NCBI RefSeq assembly: GCF_900115435.1
Contig: NZ_FOWK01000001.1
Coordinates: 310,001 to 374,000 of the forward strand
DNA: 64,000 nucleotides
Direction of reading: 5' to 3'
Source: Prevotella sp. tf2-5
GTDB lineage: Bacteria > Bacteroidota > Bacteroidia > Bacteroidales > Bacteroidaceae
Positions 1 to 7,959 of this stretch are shown here, in pieces. Every line of letters starts with the position of its first letter. The stretch's first letter is position 1. The translations under genes and the position numbers were made by a program. The notes below the pieces were generated by a model. It had not been told where the DNA came from. It made no database searches and saw nothing but the letters and a program-made list of their open reading frames with translations.

Positions 1-1214
1 GCTTAAGCAAAGGATGGGCATTGGGGATAGCTGTTATCCTGACGACATTAGAAACAATATGTCATCTGCGCTATGATTTCAAGTTAGGTTCCACCTATGC
101 GCTAATAGGTGCTGCCCTTCTTTTCTGCTGCACCCCTAAAAAGAATTTCTGGGTAGTATTTCTCGCTCCCCTCACCTACTGGATGTTTGGCTATGGCGTA
201 TGGCTATACCTCATACTCTCCGCTATCAAGAATTGGAAATGGACCGTTCCCGTCAGTATCGTCATACTTGTCAGCGTCTTTTTCCTGAATAGCACCTACC
301 TGTTATCTACGGAAAAGCTCTACACATATCCTGGCATTGGCAAGCTGACAACACCAGACTGGTATTTGGAGAAACTATTCCAGGTGGATGATGAATATTA
401 CTTTGGCAACTGGAACAAGGTTGTCAAATTAGTGGAAGAGGAGGACAGCCCCTCCCCAGAGATGCTTTTCTTCTATAATCTTGTCAAGGCACAACAGGGA
501 CAATTACCAGCAGTTCTTCTCCATTATCAGCCTAACGTGTTAGGAACATTCTACCGAATAGGTCCTGACACACCGATTCTGACCATCAAGAACATGAACG
601 AGTTATACTATGCGCTCGGTGATATGACCTTCTGTGAGCGTGCTGCTATGATGGCTTGTGTCTTCTCTCCGGATAACCGTAACAATCGTATGATTAAACG
701 ACTGGCGGAGTGCAGCCTCATCAAAGGAGATTTTGCTGCTACCCAAAAGTATTTAGGAATCCTTGAGCACACCTTCGTATGGAGCAATTGGGCAAAACAG
801 GCTCCCACTTTGAAAGTCTACCAACAGAAGGCTGCCTGTATGAATCAGCAGGACACCATCAGCATATCCGACAATGCTCATGTCATCATGATGCAACTGC
901 TTGACTCCAATCCCAGGAACGAGGTGGCTCTTGACTATATTCTTTGCAGTACACTATTGCTGAAAGATGTAAAAAGTTTCAAGCGTGACTATGACCGTTA
1001 TTGCACAGAGCATCCCCGTATAAGGAAACTCTACCAGGAGGCATTGTGCATCTGGCTTGCCGCGGAACAGGCTCCACAAGAACAATGGCAGCAGTATATC
1101 AAAGACCCGACGGTCATGAGACGGTTTACACAATATAACCAACAACGTGGTAATATTCAGTTCAAGGATACTTACTGGTATTATTACGACAAAGGAAAGG
1201 CACCCAAGATATGA
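1..1214 (+). CDS. DUF6057-type polytopic membrane protein, 5'-truncated by the window edge
   Basis: The reading frame is open to the left edge, so the true start lies outside; the first possible start here, TTG at 21, is only the first one visible. The N-terminal part shows several hydrophobic segments. From about residue 110 the protein is a soluble, helix-rich repeat region with tetratricopeptide-like pairs around YYALGDMTF and RLAECSLIKGDFAATQKYLG. It aligns with the genes at 4120-5856 and 7956-9440, including the NxWA segment (here SNWAKQ) and the aromatic C-terminal WYYY. The end overlaps the next gene by four bases (ATGA), as in the other two copies, so the pair is probably translationally coupled. 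Function is unknown: an inner-membrane protein with a large soluble helical C-terminal half is all the sequence shows. I am sure of the paralogy and less sure of the family name. Confidence 0.8.
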   Translation, partial: LSKGWALGIAVILTTLETICHLRYDFKLGSTYALIGAALLFCCTPKKNFWVVFLAPLTYWMFGYGVWLYLILSAIKNWKWTVPVSIVILVSVFFLNSTYLLSTEKLYTYPGIGKLTTPDWYLEKLFQVDDEYYFGNWNKVVKLVEEEDSPSPEMLFFYNLVKAQQGQLPAVLLHYQPNVLGTFYRIGPDTPILTIKNMNELYYALGDMTFCERAAMMACVFSPDNRNNRMIKRLAECSLIKGDFAATQKYLGILEHTFVWSNWAKQAPTLKVYQQKAACMNQQDTISISDNAHVIMMQLLDSNPRNEVALDYILCSTLLLKDVKSFKRDYDRYCTEHPRIRKLYQEALCIWLAAEQAPQEQWQQYIKDPTVMRRFTQYNQQRGNIQFKDTYWYYYDKGKAPKI

Positions 1215-2635
1215 GATACCTACACGCCCTACTCACTATCATTATCTTACAGACTTTGCTCTCTTGCACACCGACCCCATCGGATGTCACCAAGAGCGAG
1301 GCATTGCCTGCTATCTATCCTGACTATACGGATGTGACGATTCCTGTCAATATCGCCCCTTTGAACTTCCTCGTCAGGGATGATATTGAGGCGATACAAG
1401 TGACTGCTGGCACTATCACTATCAATGCCAAAGGAAATGAAGTGGTGTTCGACGAGGACGAATGGCATGAGTTATTAAAGACGAATGAGGATATCAAAGT
1501 TACGATAACCACTTTGAAAAACGGTAAATGGACGGAATACCGCTCTTTCCACTGGCTGGTCGTCAAGGACAAAGTGGACCCCTACCTCACTTACCGTCTC
1601 ATCGAGCCCGACTATGAGATATGGAACAACCTGCAGATCAAGCAGCGTTGCGTAGAGAACTTTAATGAGAAAGCACTCTGTGACTATCACCTCGCCAACA
1701 ACCAGTGTATGAACTGCCATGTGACAGGCGGTCAAGACCCTAACCTCTCTATGATGTATGTCCGTGGACCACATGGAGGAGCCATTCTCAACCAAAACGG
1801 TAAGCTGCGCAAGCTTGCCATCAAGACCAGTGATATGATCAGCGGCTCTGTTTATTATGGATTTTCTCCGACAGGACGATACATCACCTTTTCCACCAAC
1901 ATTATCATCCCCGCTTTTCATAGTAACGCAAGCAAACGCTTGGAGGTGTATGATGCCAAATCAGATGTTTATGTCGCCGACTTACAAGAGAACCGCATCA
2001 TCCGCTCTCCACTGCTGAGCGACAGTCTCACCTTTGAGACATTCCCGACCTTCTCGCCCGACGGTAAATATATCTATTATTGTACTGCGAAGCATGTGAC
2101 ACTGCCACAGGAATTAAGACAATTGCAATATGCCTTAGTACGTATCCCATTCGATGAGAAGACAGGGACGATAGGCAGCCAAGTAGACACTTTATTCAAC
2201 CAAAAGTCTGTATGTCATCCTCGCATCTCTCCCGACGGCAGGTATCTGGTCTATACCGTTGCCGACTACGGCACATTCCCTATCTGGCATCAGGAGTCTG
2301 ATTTGCGGATGATGGACTTACAAACAGGACAAATAGACACGATGAAAAAGGTCAATAGTTCTCGCAGCGACACCTACCATTCCTGGTCCAGCAACTCCCG
2401 CTGGCTGGTATTCGCTTCCAAGCGTGACAATGGTCTTTATGGAAAACCCTATTTCTGTTATATCGACCACAACGGGAAACCCCACAAGCCCTTTGTGTTG
2501 CCACAGGAGTCCCCGGCATATTATGACGAGACCTTGAAATCATTCAATGCGCCAGAATTCTCCAAGGGCGACATTCCCTTCGATGCCGTTGATGTGGAAC
2601 GCCTGCTAAGACAAGAGGCAGAACCCTTCCATTAA
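1211..2635 (+). CDS. TolB/PD40-type beta-propeller lipoprotein with one CxxCH motif (copy 1)
   Basis: A 474-residue exported lipoprotein: the signal peptide ends in the lipobox LLSC (Cys19). After an N-terminal beta domain beginning near IYPDYTDVTIPV, a single CMNCH motif sits at residues 166-170. The rest contains propeller-like repeats of the PD40/TolB type (FSPTGRYITFST, FSPDGKYIYYCT, ISPDGRYLVYTV, SSNSRWLVFASKRD). CxxCH is the classical covalent heme c site, but one motif in a lipoprotein could also be a redox or metal site. No heme-ligating methionine can be assigned from sequence. It starts inside the stop of the DUF6057 gene (ATGA). The protein is a diverged paralog of those at 2651-4123 and 6490-7959. 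I infer a periplasmic or surface role together with the membrane protein; the substrate is unknown. Confidence 0.82.
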   Translation: MRYLHALLTIIILQTLLSCTPTPSDVTKSEALPAIYPDYTDVTIPVNIAPLNFLVRDDIEAIQVTAGTITINAKGNEVVFDEDEWHELLKTNEDIKVTITTLKNGKWTEYRSFHWLVVKDKVDPYLTYRLIEPDYEIWNNLQIKQRCVENFNEKALCDYHLANNQCMNCHVTGGQDPNLSMMYVRGPHGGAILNQNGKLRKLAIKTSDMISGSVYYGFSPTGRYITFSTNIIIPAFHSNASKRLEVYDAKSDVYVADLQENRIIRSPLLSDSLTFETFPTFSPDGKYIYYCTAKHVTLPQELRQLQYALVRIPFDEKTGTIGSQVDTLFNQKSVCHPRISPDGRYLVYTVADYGTFPIWHQESDLRMMDLQTGQIDTMKKVNSSRSDTYHSWSSNSRWLVFASKRDNGLYGKPYFCYIDHNGKPHKPFVLPQESPAYYDETLKSFNAPEFSKGDIPFDAVDVERLLRQEAEPFH

Positions 2636-2647
2636 GTCCTGCCTCTT
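2613..2647. terminator. Putative bidirectional terminator between converging genes
   Basis: AAGAGGCAG at 2613-2621 is the exact complement of CTGCCTCTT at 2639-2647. The hairpin spans the stop codon of the plus-strand gene and the 15-base gap before the stop of the minus-strand gene. There is no long T run on either side, so its strength is uncertain. Confidence 0.45.
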
Positions 2648-2650
2648 ATC

Positions 2651-4123
2651 TTATTGTTGTCTTACTTTCGTCTCTACCCGTCGGTCACTCATCACCTCCG
2701 AGGCAGCAGCCCGGTCATCAAAGTCCACCTTCCGTTTAGTGAAATCAGGCGTGTTAAAGGAGTAGACACTCTCGTCGTAATATTTCTTCGGATGACGCTG
2801 GGGTAACATGAACGGCTTGGTAAACTTTCCTTTGTCATCGACAGAAGCAAAATAAAGACGTGAATACAACCCATCGTCCCGCCGACTGGTAAATACGATC
2901 CAACGAGAATTGACATTCCAGTTATGGTAGCTGTCAGCCCTCGGACTATTGATCTCTTTCAAAGGACGTGCATCCCCGGTCTTCAAATCCAACAACCACT
3001 GTTCACTCTCCTCATGCCAGATAGAGAAATAACCATAGTCTATTAAGGTGAAAAGGATATACTTGCCATCATAGGAAGGACGCGGCCATGTCACACTTTT
3101 CCCCATTGCCACAGCGTTAAACAAGGTATCCACATGGTCACCAAATGTTCCTTTCCCGGGGTCAAAGGCAATCTTACAGAGATTGTATTTCTCGTCTTTG
3201 TATTGAGTTTGGTCACTATGTTGCTTACTAGTTATATAATACAACGTCTTTCTGTCAGGAGAGAACACTGGAGAGTTCTCCATCCAATCCTTAGTCTGCA
3301 ACAACGTGTCCGTCAGGATCTCATGGGTAGTAGGAACATAGACAAACACATCTGAGGAGAGGTCTTTCACCTCAATACGCTCATTCTGCACGACATGGAA
3401 TCCTTGACGAGTCTGGTTGGTAGAGAACGCACAATACTGACCGCTGGGGTGCCAATAAGGATACACCATCGAGCCACCTAACAAGTCGTTGCTTGCCTTC
3501 AACCACTCACGCTTTCCGTCTGTCTGTATCATCGTGGCACCATGCTTTCCACGGACATGAAACACGAATCTGCCGGGATCGGTTCGGTTAGACATATGGC
3601 AGTTCAGACACTGAGCCGGCACCCGACGGTTATCGAAAATCGTCGTCTCGTCAAAATTGGACAAGTCACGCTGGTAGAGTCCCATGTGACTATATACCTC
3701 ATAACCCGGGGCGATACGACGGTAGGTCACTCCCCACTCCTCTAAAGCATAGGGACTCACAAAAATCTTGAAGTCCTGATATTGTAACCACTTGCCGTCC
3801 TTACGGACACAGACGGTGACCTTCAACTCGCCACCCTTGTTCTGCTCCGTCAGCGCATGCCACTCGTCAATGTCAAAATCGGCATACTCTCCGTTGGCAT
3901 GCAGCTCACCACCCTTACTACCAGTCACCTGTGCATCGACCCTGTCGATACCCTCCCCGATGACATTAAAGTTCAATGGTGCGATATCCACAGGTACTGT
4001 CACCCCTATATAGTCAGGATAGATTGCTGGCTGCTGCTTCACCAAAACAGCATCTGCAGGTTCCTGCCGGCACCCTGCCAGCCCTAACAAGCCTACCAAT
4101 CCTATCAATAAAACTTTCCTCAT
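2651..4123 (-). CDS. TolB/PD40-type beta-propeller lipoprotein with one CxxCH motif (copy 2)
   Basis: A 490-residue lipoprotein. I place the start at 4123 (MRKVLLIGL) rather than the upstream in-frame ATG, because this gives a clean signal peptide with lipobox LAGC (Cys18) and an ATGA overlap with the preceding DUF6057 gene. CLNCH lies at residues 172-176. Propeller-type repeats follow (FSPDRKTLYYITSKQ, PSYDGKYILFTLIDYG, NVNSRWIVFTSRRDDG). Residues 1-143 are about 95% identical to copy 3 at 6490-7959; after the sequence APGYEV the two proteins diverge sharply. It is the last gene of the minus-strand operon running from 9440. The function is unknown; heme binding, metal binding or a redox role of CxxCH are all possible. 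Confidence 0.82.
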   Translation of the reverse strand: MRKVLLIGLVGLLGLAGCRQEPADAVLVKQQPAIYPDYIGVTVPVDIAPLNFNVIGEGIDRVDAQVTGSKGGELHANGEYADFDIDEWHALTEQNKGGELKVTVCVRKDGKWLQYQDFKIFVSPYALEEWGVTYRRIAPGYEVYSHMGLYQRDLSNFDETTIFDNRRVPAQCLNCHMSNRTDPGRFVFHVRGKHGATMIQTDGKREWLKASNDLLGGSMVYPYWHPSGQYCAFSTNQTRQGFHVVQNERIEVKDLSSDVFVYVPTTHEILTDTLLQTKDWMENSPVFSPDRKTLYYITSKQHSDQTQYKDEKYNLCKIAFDPGKGTFGDHVDTLFNAVAMGKSVTWPRPSYDGKYILFTLIDYGYFSIWHEESEQWLLDLKTGDARPLKEINSPRADSYHNWNVNSRWIVFTSRRDDGLYSRLYFASVDDKGKFTKPFMLPQRHPKKYYDESVYSFNTPDFTKRKVDFDDRAAASEVMSDRRVETKVRQQ

Positions 4124-5856
4124 CTCGTTCCCATAAAATAATACCATGCTGTATTTCTATATTGTCCTAACTGTGGAGCGTCCTTGCCCCCATTTTGATA
4201 GATAGTGGCAAAATCGTTAAATTGACGCATCACCATCTCACTAACATATCCTTGAGGTGGACGCTGGTTGCGTTGTGCGAAAGCAAAGACTACAGCCTCC
4301 TGACAGCTACGTGGGCAATAGCCCAAATGGAGATTGTCGACGTACACCATATAATTCATAAACGTATTAATGTCACGGTCAAGAAGCGGGGCGGCGAGCA
4401 GGTATTGCAAGGCAAGACCGTTCTGTTTGTTATGCATCACCAGTTGACCGAAGATCTTACTCAATTCATGATCATCGAACAGGAAATCATCCTTGAGACG
4501 AAGCTGTCGCATCCGCCCATAGACAGGATGCTTGTTAATCGCCTTCTCATTGTCTAACAAAGGAAGGGTACGACGCGCCCATTGTCTATAAGCAAGGGTC
4601 TTCTCCAATAGCTGGAGATACTTACGTGCCGCAGCGTATTGTCCATTCACCAGACTCGTTTCAGCAAGTCGCTTGACGGCACGACAACTCTTGGAATAAT
4701 CCGGTATCGCCTCCATCATCTCAAAGGCAAGCCGCTGAGCAGTATTCACCAATCCCAAATGCCAATAAACCTCACCTGTCAGCATGGTAGAAGAGAAATT
4801 ACGCTCAAATGACGGAGCCAGTCCCTGACTCCCGTTTTGGTAATAGTCAAAGAGACGTTCCCCTAACTGTCCCTTCATGCCCAGGGCGAGATTAGTGGCG
4901 CATACTGTCATCGGCAGATCAGGAGTCTTCTTGTCTGCCTTGGCGATGATAGCATCCCAGTCCTGACAACGGACCAGATAGTCATATTCCATCGCATCAT
5001 ACTTTCGGGTATCATAGAAGGAGGGGCGTAGCAGAAGGAATGCGGCAATGACAATGATTGCCTCACCGAAGCCCACCCATCGTATTTTCTTAAAGGAGGG
5101 TACCCAATAAAGGGAGACTGGTATCAGCACACACAATACCATAGTGATAAGCAACATCAGGTAATAGACTTCCACAAAGCGGTAGTAGTCTATTCCATAG
5201 AACAAACGGAACAGAGGATAAGGGACGAGCCATGAACTTGCCAAGATACATGCTAACGCATAAATGACTGCAAGCGCACCTGTCAACAACCCTGTCCATT
5301 TTGAGGTCTGGAACTGGCGTATCACGACCCATGCGGCAAATAGCAGTACGACAGGTCCCGCAAGCCAGTAAAGGACTGGTATTAATATTATAATGAGGTA
5401 TGTACGAAGCCGTTTCCCTGTCATTTCATATACCCACATCGTCGCCAAGGCGAGTATCAGGGCAATAGCGAATGTCAACAGCACACTCTCGTCACCCAGC
5501 ATCAACCACAAGGACAGGACAGGTATGAAACTAAGGGCGTAATGTCCACCTGCCGTTTCACTGACTGCCGCCATCAACCTCCATACCAGTCGCTGGATCA
5601 TCACAAAAACGACAGCAAGCACCAGGGCACCCAGTGCATGGTTGACATAGAACTGGGTTAGAAACTCCCCCACACAATGGGCAAAGCCATCAGGGACAGA
5701 CAGCAACTGCCACACATAGTCACCATCCATCAGAAACATCTGATACTGTTCCTGATACGACAGCATCACCGGACAGACAAGCCACCAGTATAAGAAGACG
5801 ACTACCCCGAACAACAGTGTCGTCCCTATCTTCCAATATTTACTTAACAGGCTCAT
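4120..5856 (-). CDS. DUF6057-type polytopic membrane protein (copy 2)
   Basis: A 578-residue membrane protein. The start at 5856 (MSLLSKYWKIG) is chosen because it aligns with MAILLTRYWKWG of the copy at 7956-9440; a longer start at 5868 is possible. The first helix is followed by a conserved SYQEQYQMFL motif. About eight to ten hydrophobic segments occupy residues 1-290, then a soluble helix-rich region carries TPR-like pairs (YWHLGLVNTAQRLAFEMM, RLAETSLVNGQYAAARKYL). Compared with the other copies it has about 60 extra residues holding two more membrane segments (near YLMLLITMVLCVLIPVSLYW and GEAIIVIAAFLLL). It overlaps the DUF4369 gene upstream by 17 bases and the propeller gene downstream by four bases, so tight coupling is likely. 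No catalytic motif is recognised. Confidence 0.8.
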   Translation of the reverse strand: MSLLSKYWKIGTTLLFGVVVFLYWWLVCPVMLSYQEQYQMFLMDGDYVWQLLSVPDGFAHCVGEFLTQFYVNHALGALVLAVVFVMIQRLVWRLMAAVSETAGGHYALSFIPVLSLWLMLGDESVLLTFAIALILALATMWVYEMTGKRLRTYLIIILIPVLYWLAGPVVLLFAAWVVIRQFQTSKWTGLLTGALAVIYALACILASSWLVPYPLFRLFYGIDYYRFVEVYYLMLLITMVLCVLIPVSLYWVPSFKKIRWVGFGEAIIVIAAFLLLRPSFYDTRKYDAMEYDYLVRCQDWDAIIAKADKKTPDLPMTVCATNLALGMKGQLGERLFDYYQNGSQGLAPSFERNFSSTMLTGEVYWHLGLVNTAQRLAFEMMEAIPDYSKSCRAVKRLAETSLVNGQYAAARKYLQLLEKTLAYRQWARRTLPLLDNEKAINKHPVYGRMRQLRLKDDFLFDDHELSKIFGQLVMHNKQNGLALQYLLAAPLLDRDINTFMNYMVYVDNLHLGYCPRSCQEAVVFAFAQRNQRPPQGYVSEMVMRQFNDFATIYQNGGKDAPQLGQYRNTAWYYFMGTR

Positions 5857-6484
5857 TGGTATCAGCATCTATCTCTATGGTTGTACCATCTGGCATCTTC
5901 CGCTGGTAGGTACGTGGGAACATCCCTTTCAGGAAACTTCCCAGAATCGTTCCTTCCATATTGGCTGCCATAGCACGTGTTCTGTTCTTATAAGCGACAT
6001 GTATCCTCTGCGCCTGCTCCTTGACTTTGGCAGCCTCGATGGTATCATTCTGCTTGACCTTGGCATTCACCAACCGCATCAAGGCACCATATTCGCGCTG
6101 GTGCTTCTCTGTCAGCTCCTTCCAAACTTGCAAGGAATCATTCTGAGGCGTACCTACCGCACTGCTAATCGTGTCTATCGTCACCTTAATCTCTCCCGGC
6201 TCGGCGACAACTATCAGAGGCTGAGTCCCGAAGCGGTAATGATAGTCCAGCAGGATCTTATACATCTGCATGGAGTCAGGAGTAAACTCGAACTTACCAT
6301 CCTTGATCTCAATGCTGTCAACGGTCTCGGCTGTGGCAGGACCACTGAAGGGAACCAAGAAGATACGCTTGCCCTCATATTGTTCACCAACTACCGTACC
6401 ATGTATCTGGCAGACCTTACTTTTCTGGCATCCTACAAACATCATGGCTCCGAGAGCCATACACAAAAATAAAAACTTTCTCAT
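5840..6484 (-). CDS. DUF4369-domain lipoprotein
   Basis: A 214-residue lipoprotein with lipobox MFVGC (Cys19). Residues 25-120 resemble DUF4369 (HGTVVGEQYEGKRIFLVPF, then SIEIKDGKFEFT), the domain usually found in front of a thioredoxin-fold domain in Bacteroidetes TlpA/ResA-like proteins. Here the thioredoxin domain is missing: residues 120-185 are charged and helical, and the tail LKGMFPRTYQRKMPDGTTIEIDADT ends the protein. The gene starts five bases after the stop of the propeller gene at 6490 and overlaps the next DUF6057 gene, so it sits in the middle of the five-gene operon. I infer a periplasmic partner of the CxxCH proteins, possibly linked to thiol or heme handling; nothing shows this directly. 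Confidence 0.78.
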   Translation of the reverse strand: MRKFLFLCMALGAMMFVGCQKSKVCQIHGTVVGEQYEGKRIFLVPFSGPATAETVDSIEIKDGKFEFTPDSMQMYKILLDYHYRFGTQPLIVVAEPGEIKVTIDTISSAVGTPQNDSLQVWKELTEKHQREYGALMRLVNAKVKQNDTIEAAKVKEQAQRIHVAYKNRTRAMAANMEGTILGSFLKGMFPRTYQRKMPDGTTIEIDADTNEPVK

Positions 6485-6489
6485 ATCTA

Positions 6490-7959
6490 TTATTCTTTTA
6501 TCTTCACTTTTATACGCTCGTTACGGAACACCTGCCGCTGACTCTCCCGGGCATCAAAATCAACCTTCGTCTTCGTAAAATCAGGAACATTATACGAGTC
6601 GAATAGCTCCTGATAGAACTTCTTTGGGTTACGTTGCGGCAACAGGAAAGGCTTCGTCACCCGTCCTTTGTCATCTATCGAGGCGAAGAAGAGCTGGGCG
6701 AACATCCCATTCTCCCGTTTCGAGGCGAACACAAACCAATGACTGTCACTCGACCAGTTGTGATAGCTCTCCACATCCTTACTGTTCACCTCCGTCAGAG
6801 GACGTGACTCACCAGTCTTCAAGTCCATCAGCCACAAGTCGGCATCGGGTTGGAAGACGGGGAAGTTACTGCGGCTCGTCACATTATACATCATCCACCG
6901 TCCGTCGTAGGAGGGACGTGCCAAGGTATAGCTACGATTGTCTTTGGGTCCGTTCAACAGGGTATCTACCTGATGTCCGAATCGTCCCTGAGTCTCGTCA
7001 AAGTCGATACGACAGATACTACACTTCACCTTCATAAATTCTGCAGGAACCTGACAACTCTTGGAGGTACTGTAATAGAGGTATTTACCATCGTGCGAGA
7101 AGGCTGGGAAGATCTCCAGGTCTGTCTCTGTCATCAGCTCCGGGGCAAGGATCAGCTCATCACTACGGACATCAAGCAGCACGACATTACTGAAGTTATG
7201 ATATCCTTCGATACGTTGTCCCTTTCCCACAAAGAAAGCCTGATGGACGGCATTGGTGGCATAGGCACAGTACTTGCCGGACGGATGCCAATAGGCATAC
7301 GAGCCCGCTGCCTTTGTCGAGTCTGTCTTGGTATCATACCAGCGTTGTTTGCCGTCTATCTGCACCAGCGTACCACCACCCTCTCCTCGTATCTGTAGGG
7401 TCAGACGGGAGGGGTCCGTTCGATTTGCCGTATGACAGTTCATGCATCTGCTGGGTACCGCTGACTCCTGCAGCATCGCATACTCCTCGAAGGTATGGAT
7501 ATCACGTTGGTACATGCCGATATTTCCTCCTACCTCATAGCCCGGGGCGATACGACGGTAGGTCACTCCCCAGTCGTCTAAGGCATAGGGACTGACATAT
7601 ATCTTGAAGTCCTGGTATTGTAACCACTTGCTGTCCTTACGGACACAGACGGTGACCTTCAACTCGCCACCCTTGTTCTGCTCCGTCAGCGCATGCCACT
7701 CGTCAATGTCAAAATCGGCATATTCTCCGTTAGCATGCAAAGAACCACCCTTGCTGCCAGTCACCTGTGCATCGACCCTGTCGATACCCTCCCCGATGAC
7801 ATTGAAGTTCAATGGTGCGATATCCACAGGTACTGTCACACCTATATAGTCAGGATAGATTGCTGGCTGCTGCTTCACCAAAACAGCATCTACAGGTTCC
7901 TGTCGGCATCCTGCCAGTCCTAACAAACCTATCAATCCTATCAATAAAACCTTCCTCAT
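6490..7959 (-). CDS. TolB/PD40-type beta-propeller lipoprotein with one CxxCH motif (copy 3)
   Basis: A 489-residue lipoprotein with lipobox LAGC (Cys18) and CMNCH at residues 172-176 (VPSRCMNCHTANRTDPSR). Propeller-type repeats follow (FSHDGKYLYYSTSKS, PSYDGRWMMYNVTS, SSDSHWFVFASKREN). The start codon overlaps the stop of the DUF6057 gene by ATGA. The N-terminal third is nearly identical to copy 2, while the propeller is only moderately similar, which suggests gene conversion or a recent domain swap. The DUF4369 gene follows after five bases. All three copies keep the CxxCH spacing, the IYPDYxxVTxPVxIAPLNF stretch and the SYHNW/TYHSW segment, so these features are probably functional. Confidence 0.82.
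   Translation of the reverse strand: MRKVLLIGLIGLLGLAGCRQEPVDAVLVKQQPAIYPDYIGVTVPVDIAPLNFNVIGEGIDRVDAQVTGSKGGSLHANGEYADFDIDEWHALTEQNKGGELKVTVCVRKDSKWLQYQDFKIYVSPYALDDWGVTYRRIAPGYEVGGNIGMYQRDIHTFEEYAMLQESAVPSRCMNCHTANRTDPSRLTLQIRGEGGGTLVQIDGKQRWYDTKTDSTKAAGSYAYWHPSGKYCAYATNAVHQAFFVGKGQRIEGYHNFSNVVLLDVRSDELILAPELMTETDLEIFPAFSHDGKYLYYSTSKSCQVPAEFMKVKCSICRIDFDETQGRFGHQVDTLLNGPKDNRSYTLARPSYDGRWMMYNVTSRSNFPVFQPDADLWLMDLKTGESRPLTEVNSKDVESYHNWSSDSHWFVFASKRENGMFAQLFFASIDDKGRVTKPFLLPQRNPKKFYQELFDSYNVPDFTKTKVDFDARESQRQVFRNERIKVKIKE

Noticed and set aside
1475..1921. Long antisense open frame within the propeller lipoprotein gene, as an example of many shadows in SusC, HTCS and GH genes
   Set aside because: The sense frame has clear domains and a signal peptide; the antisense frame has none and only reflects codon bias.
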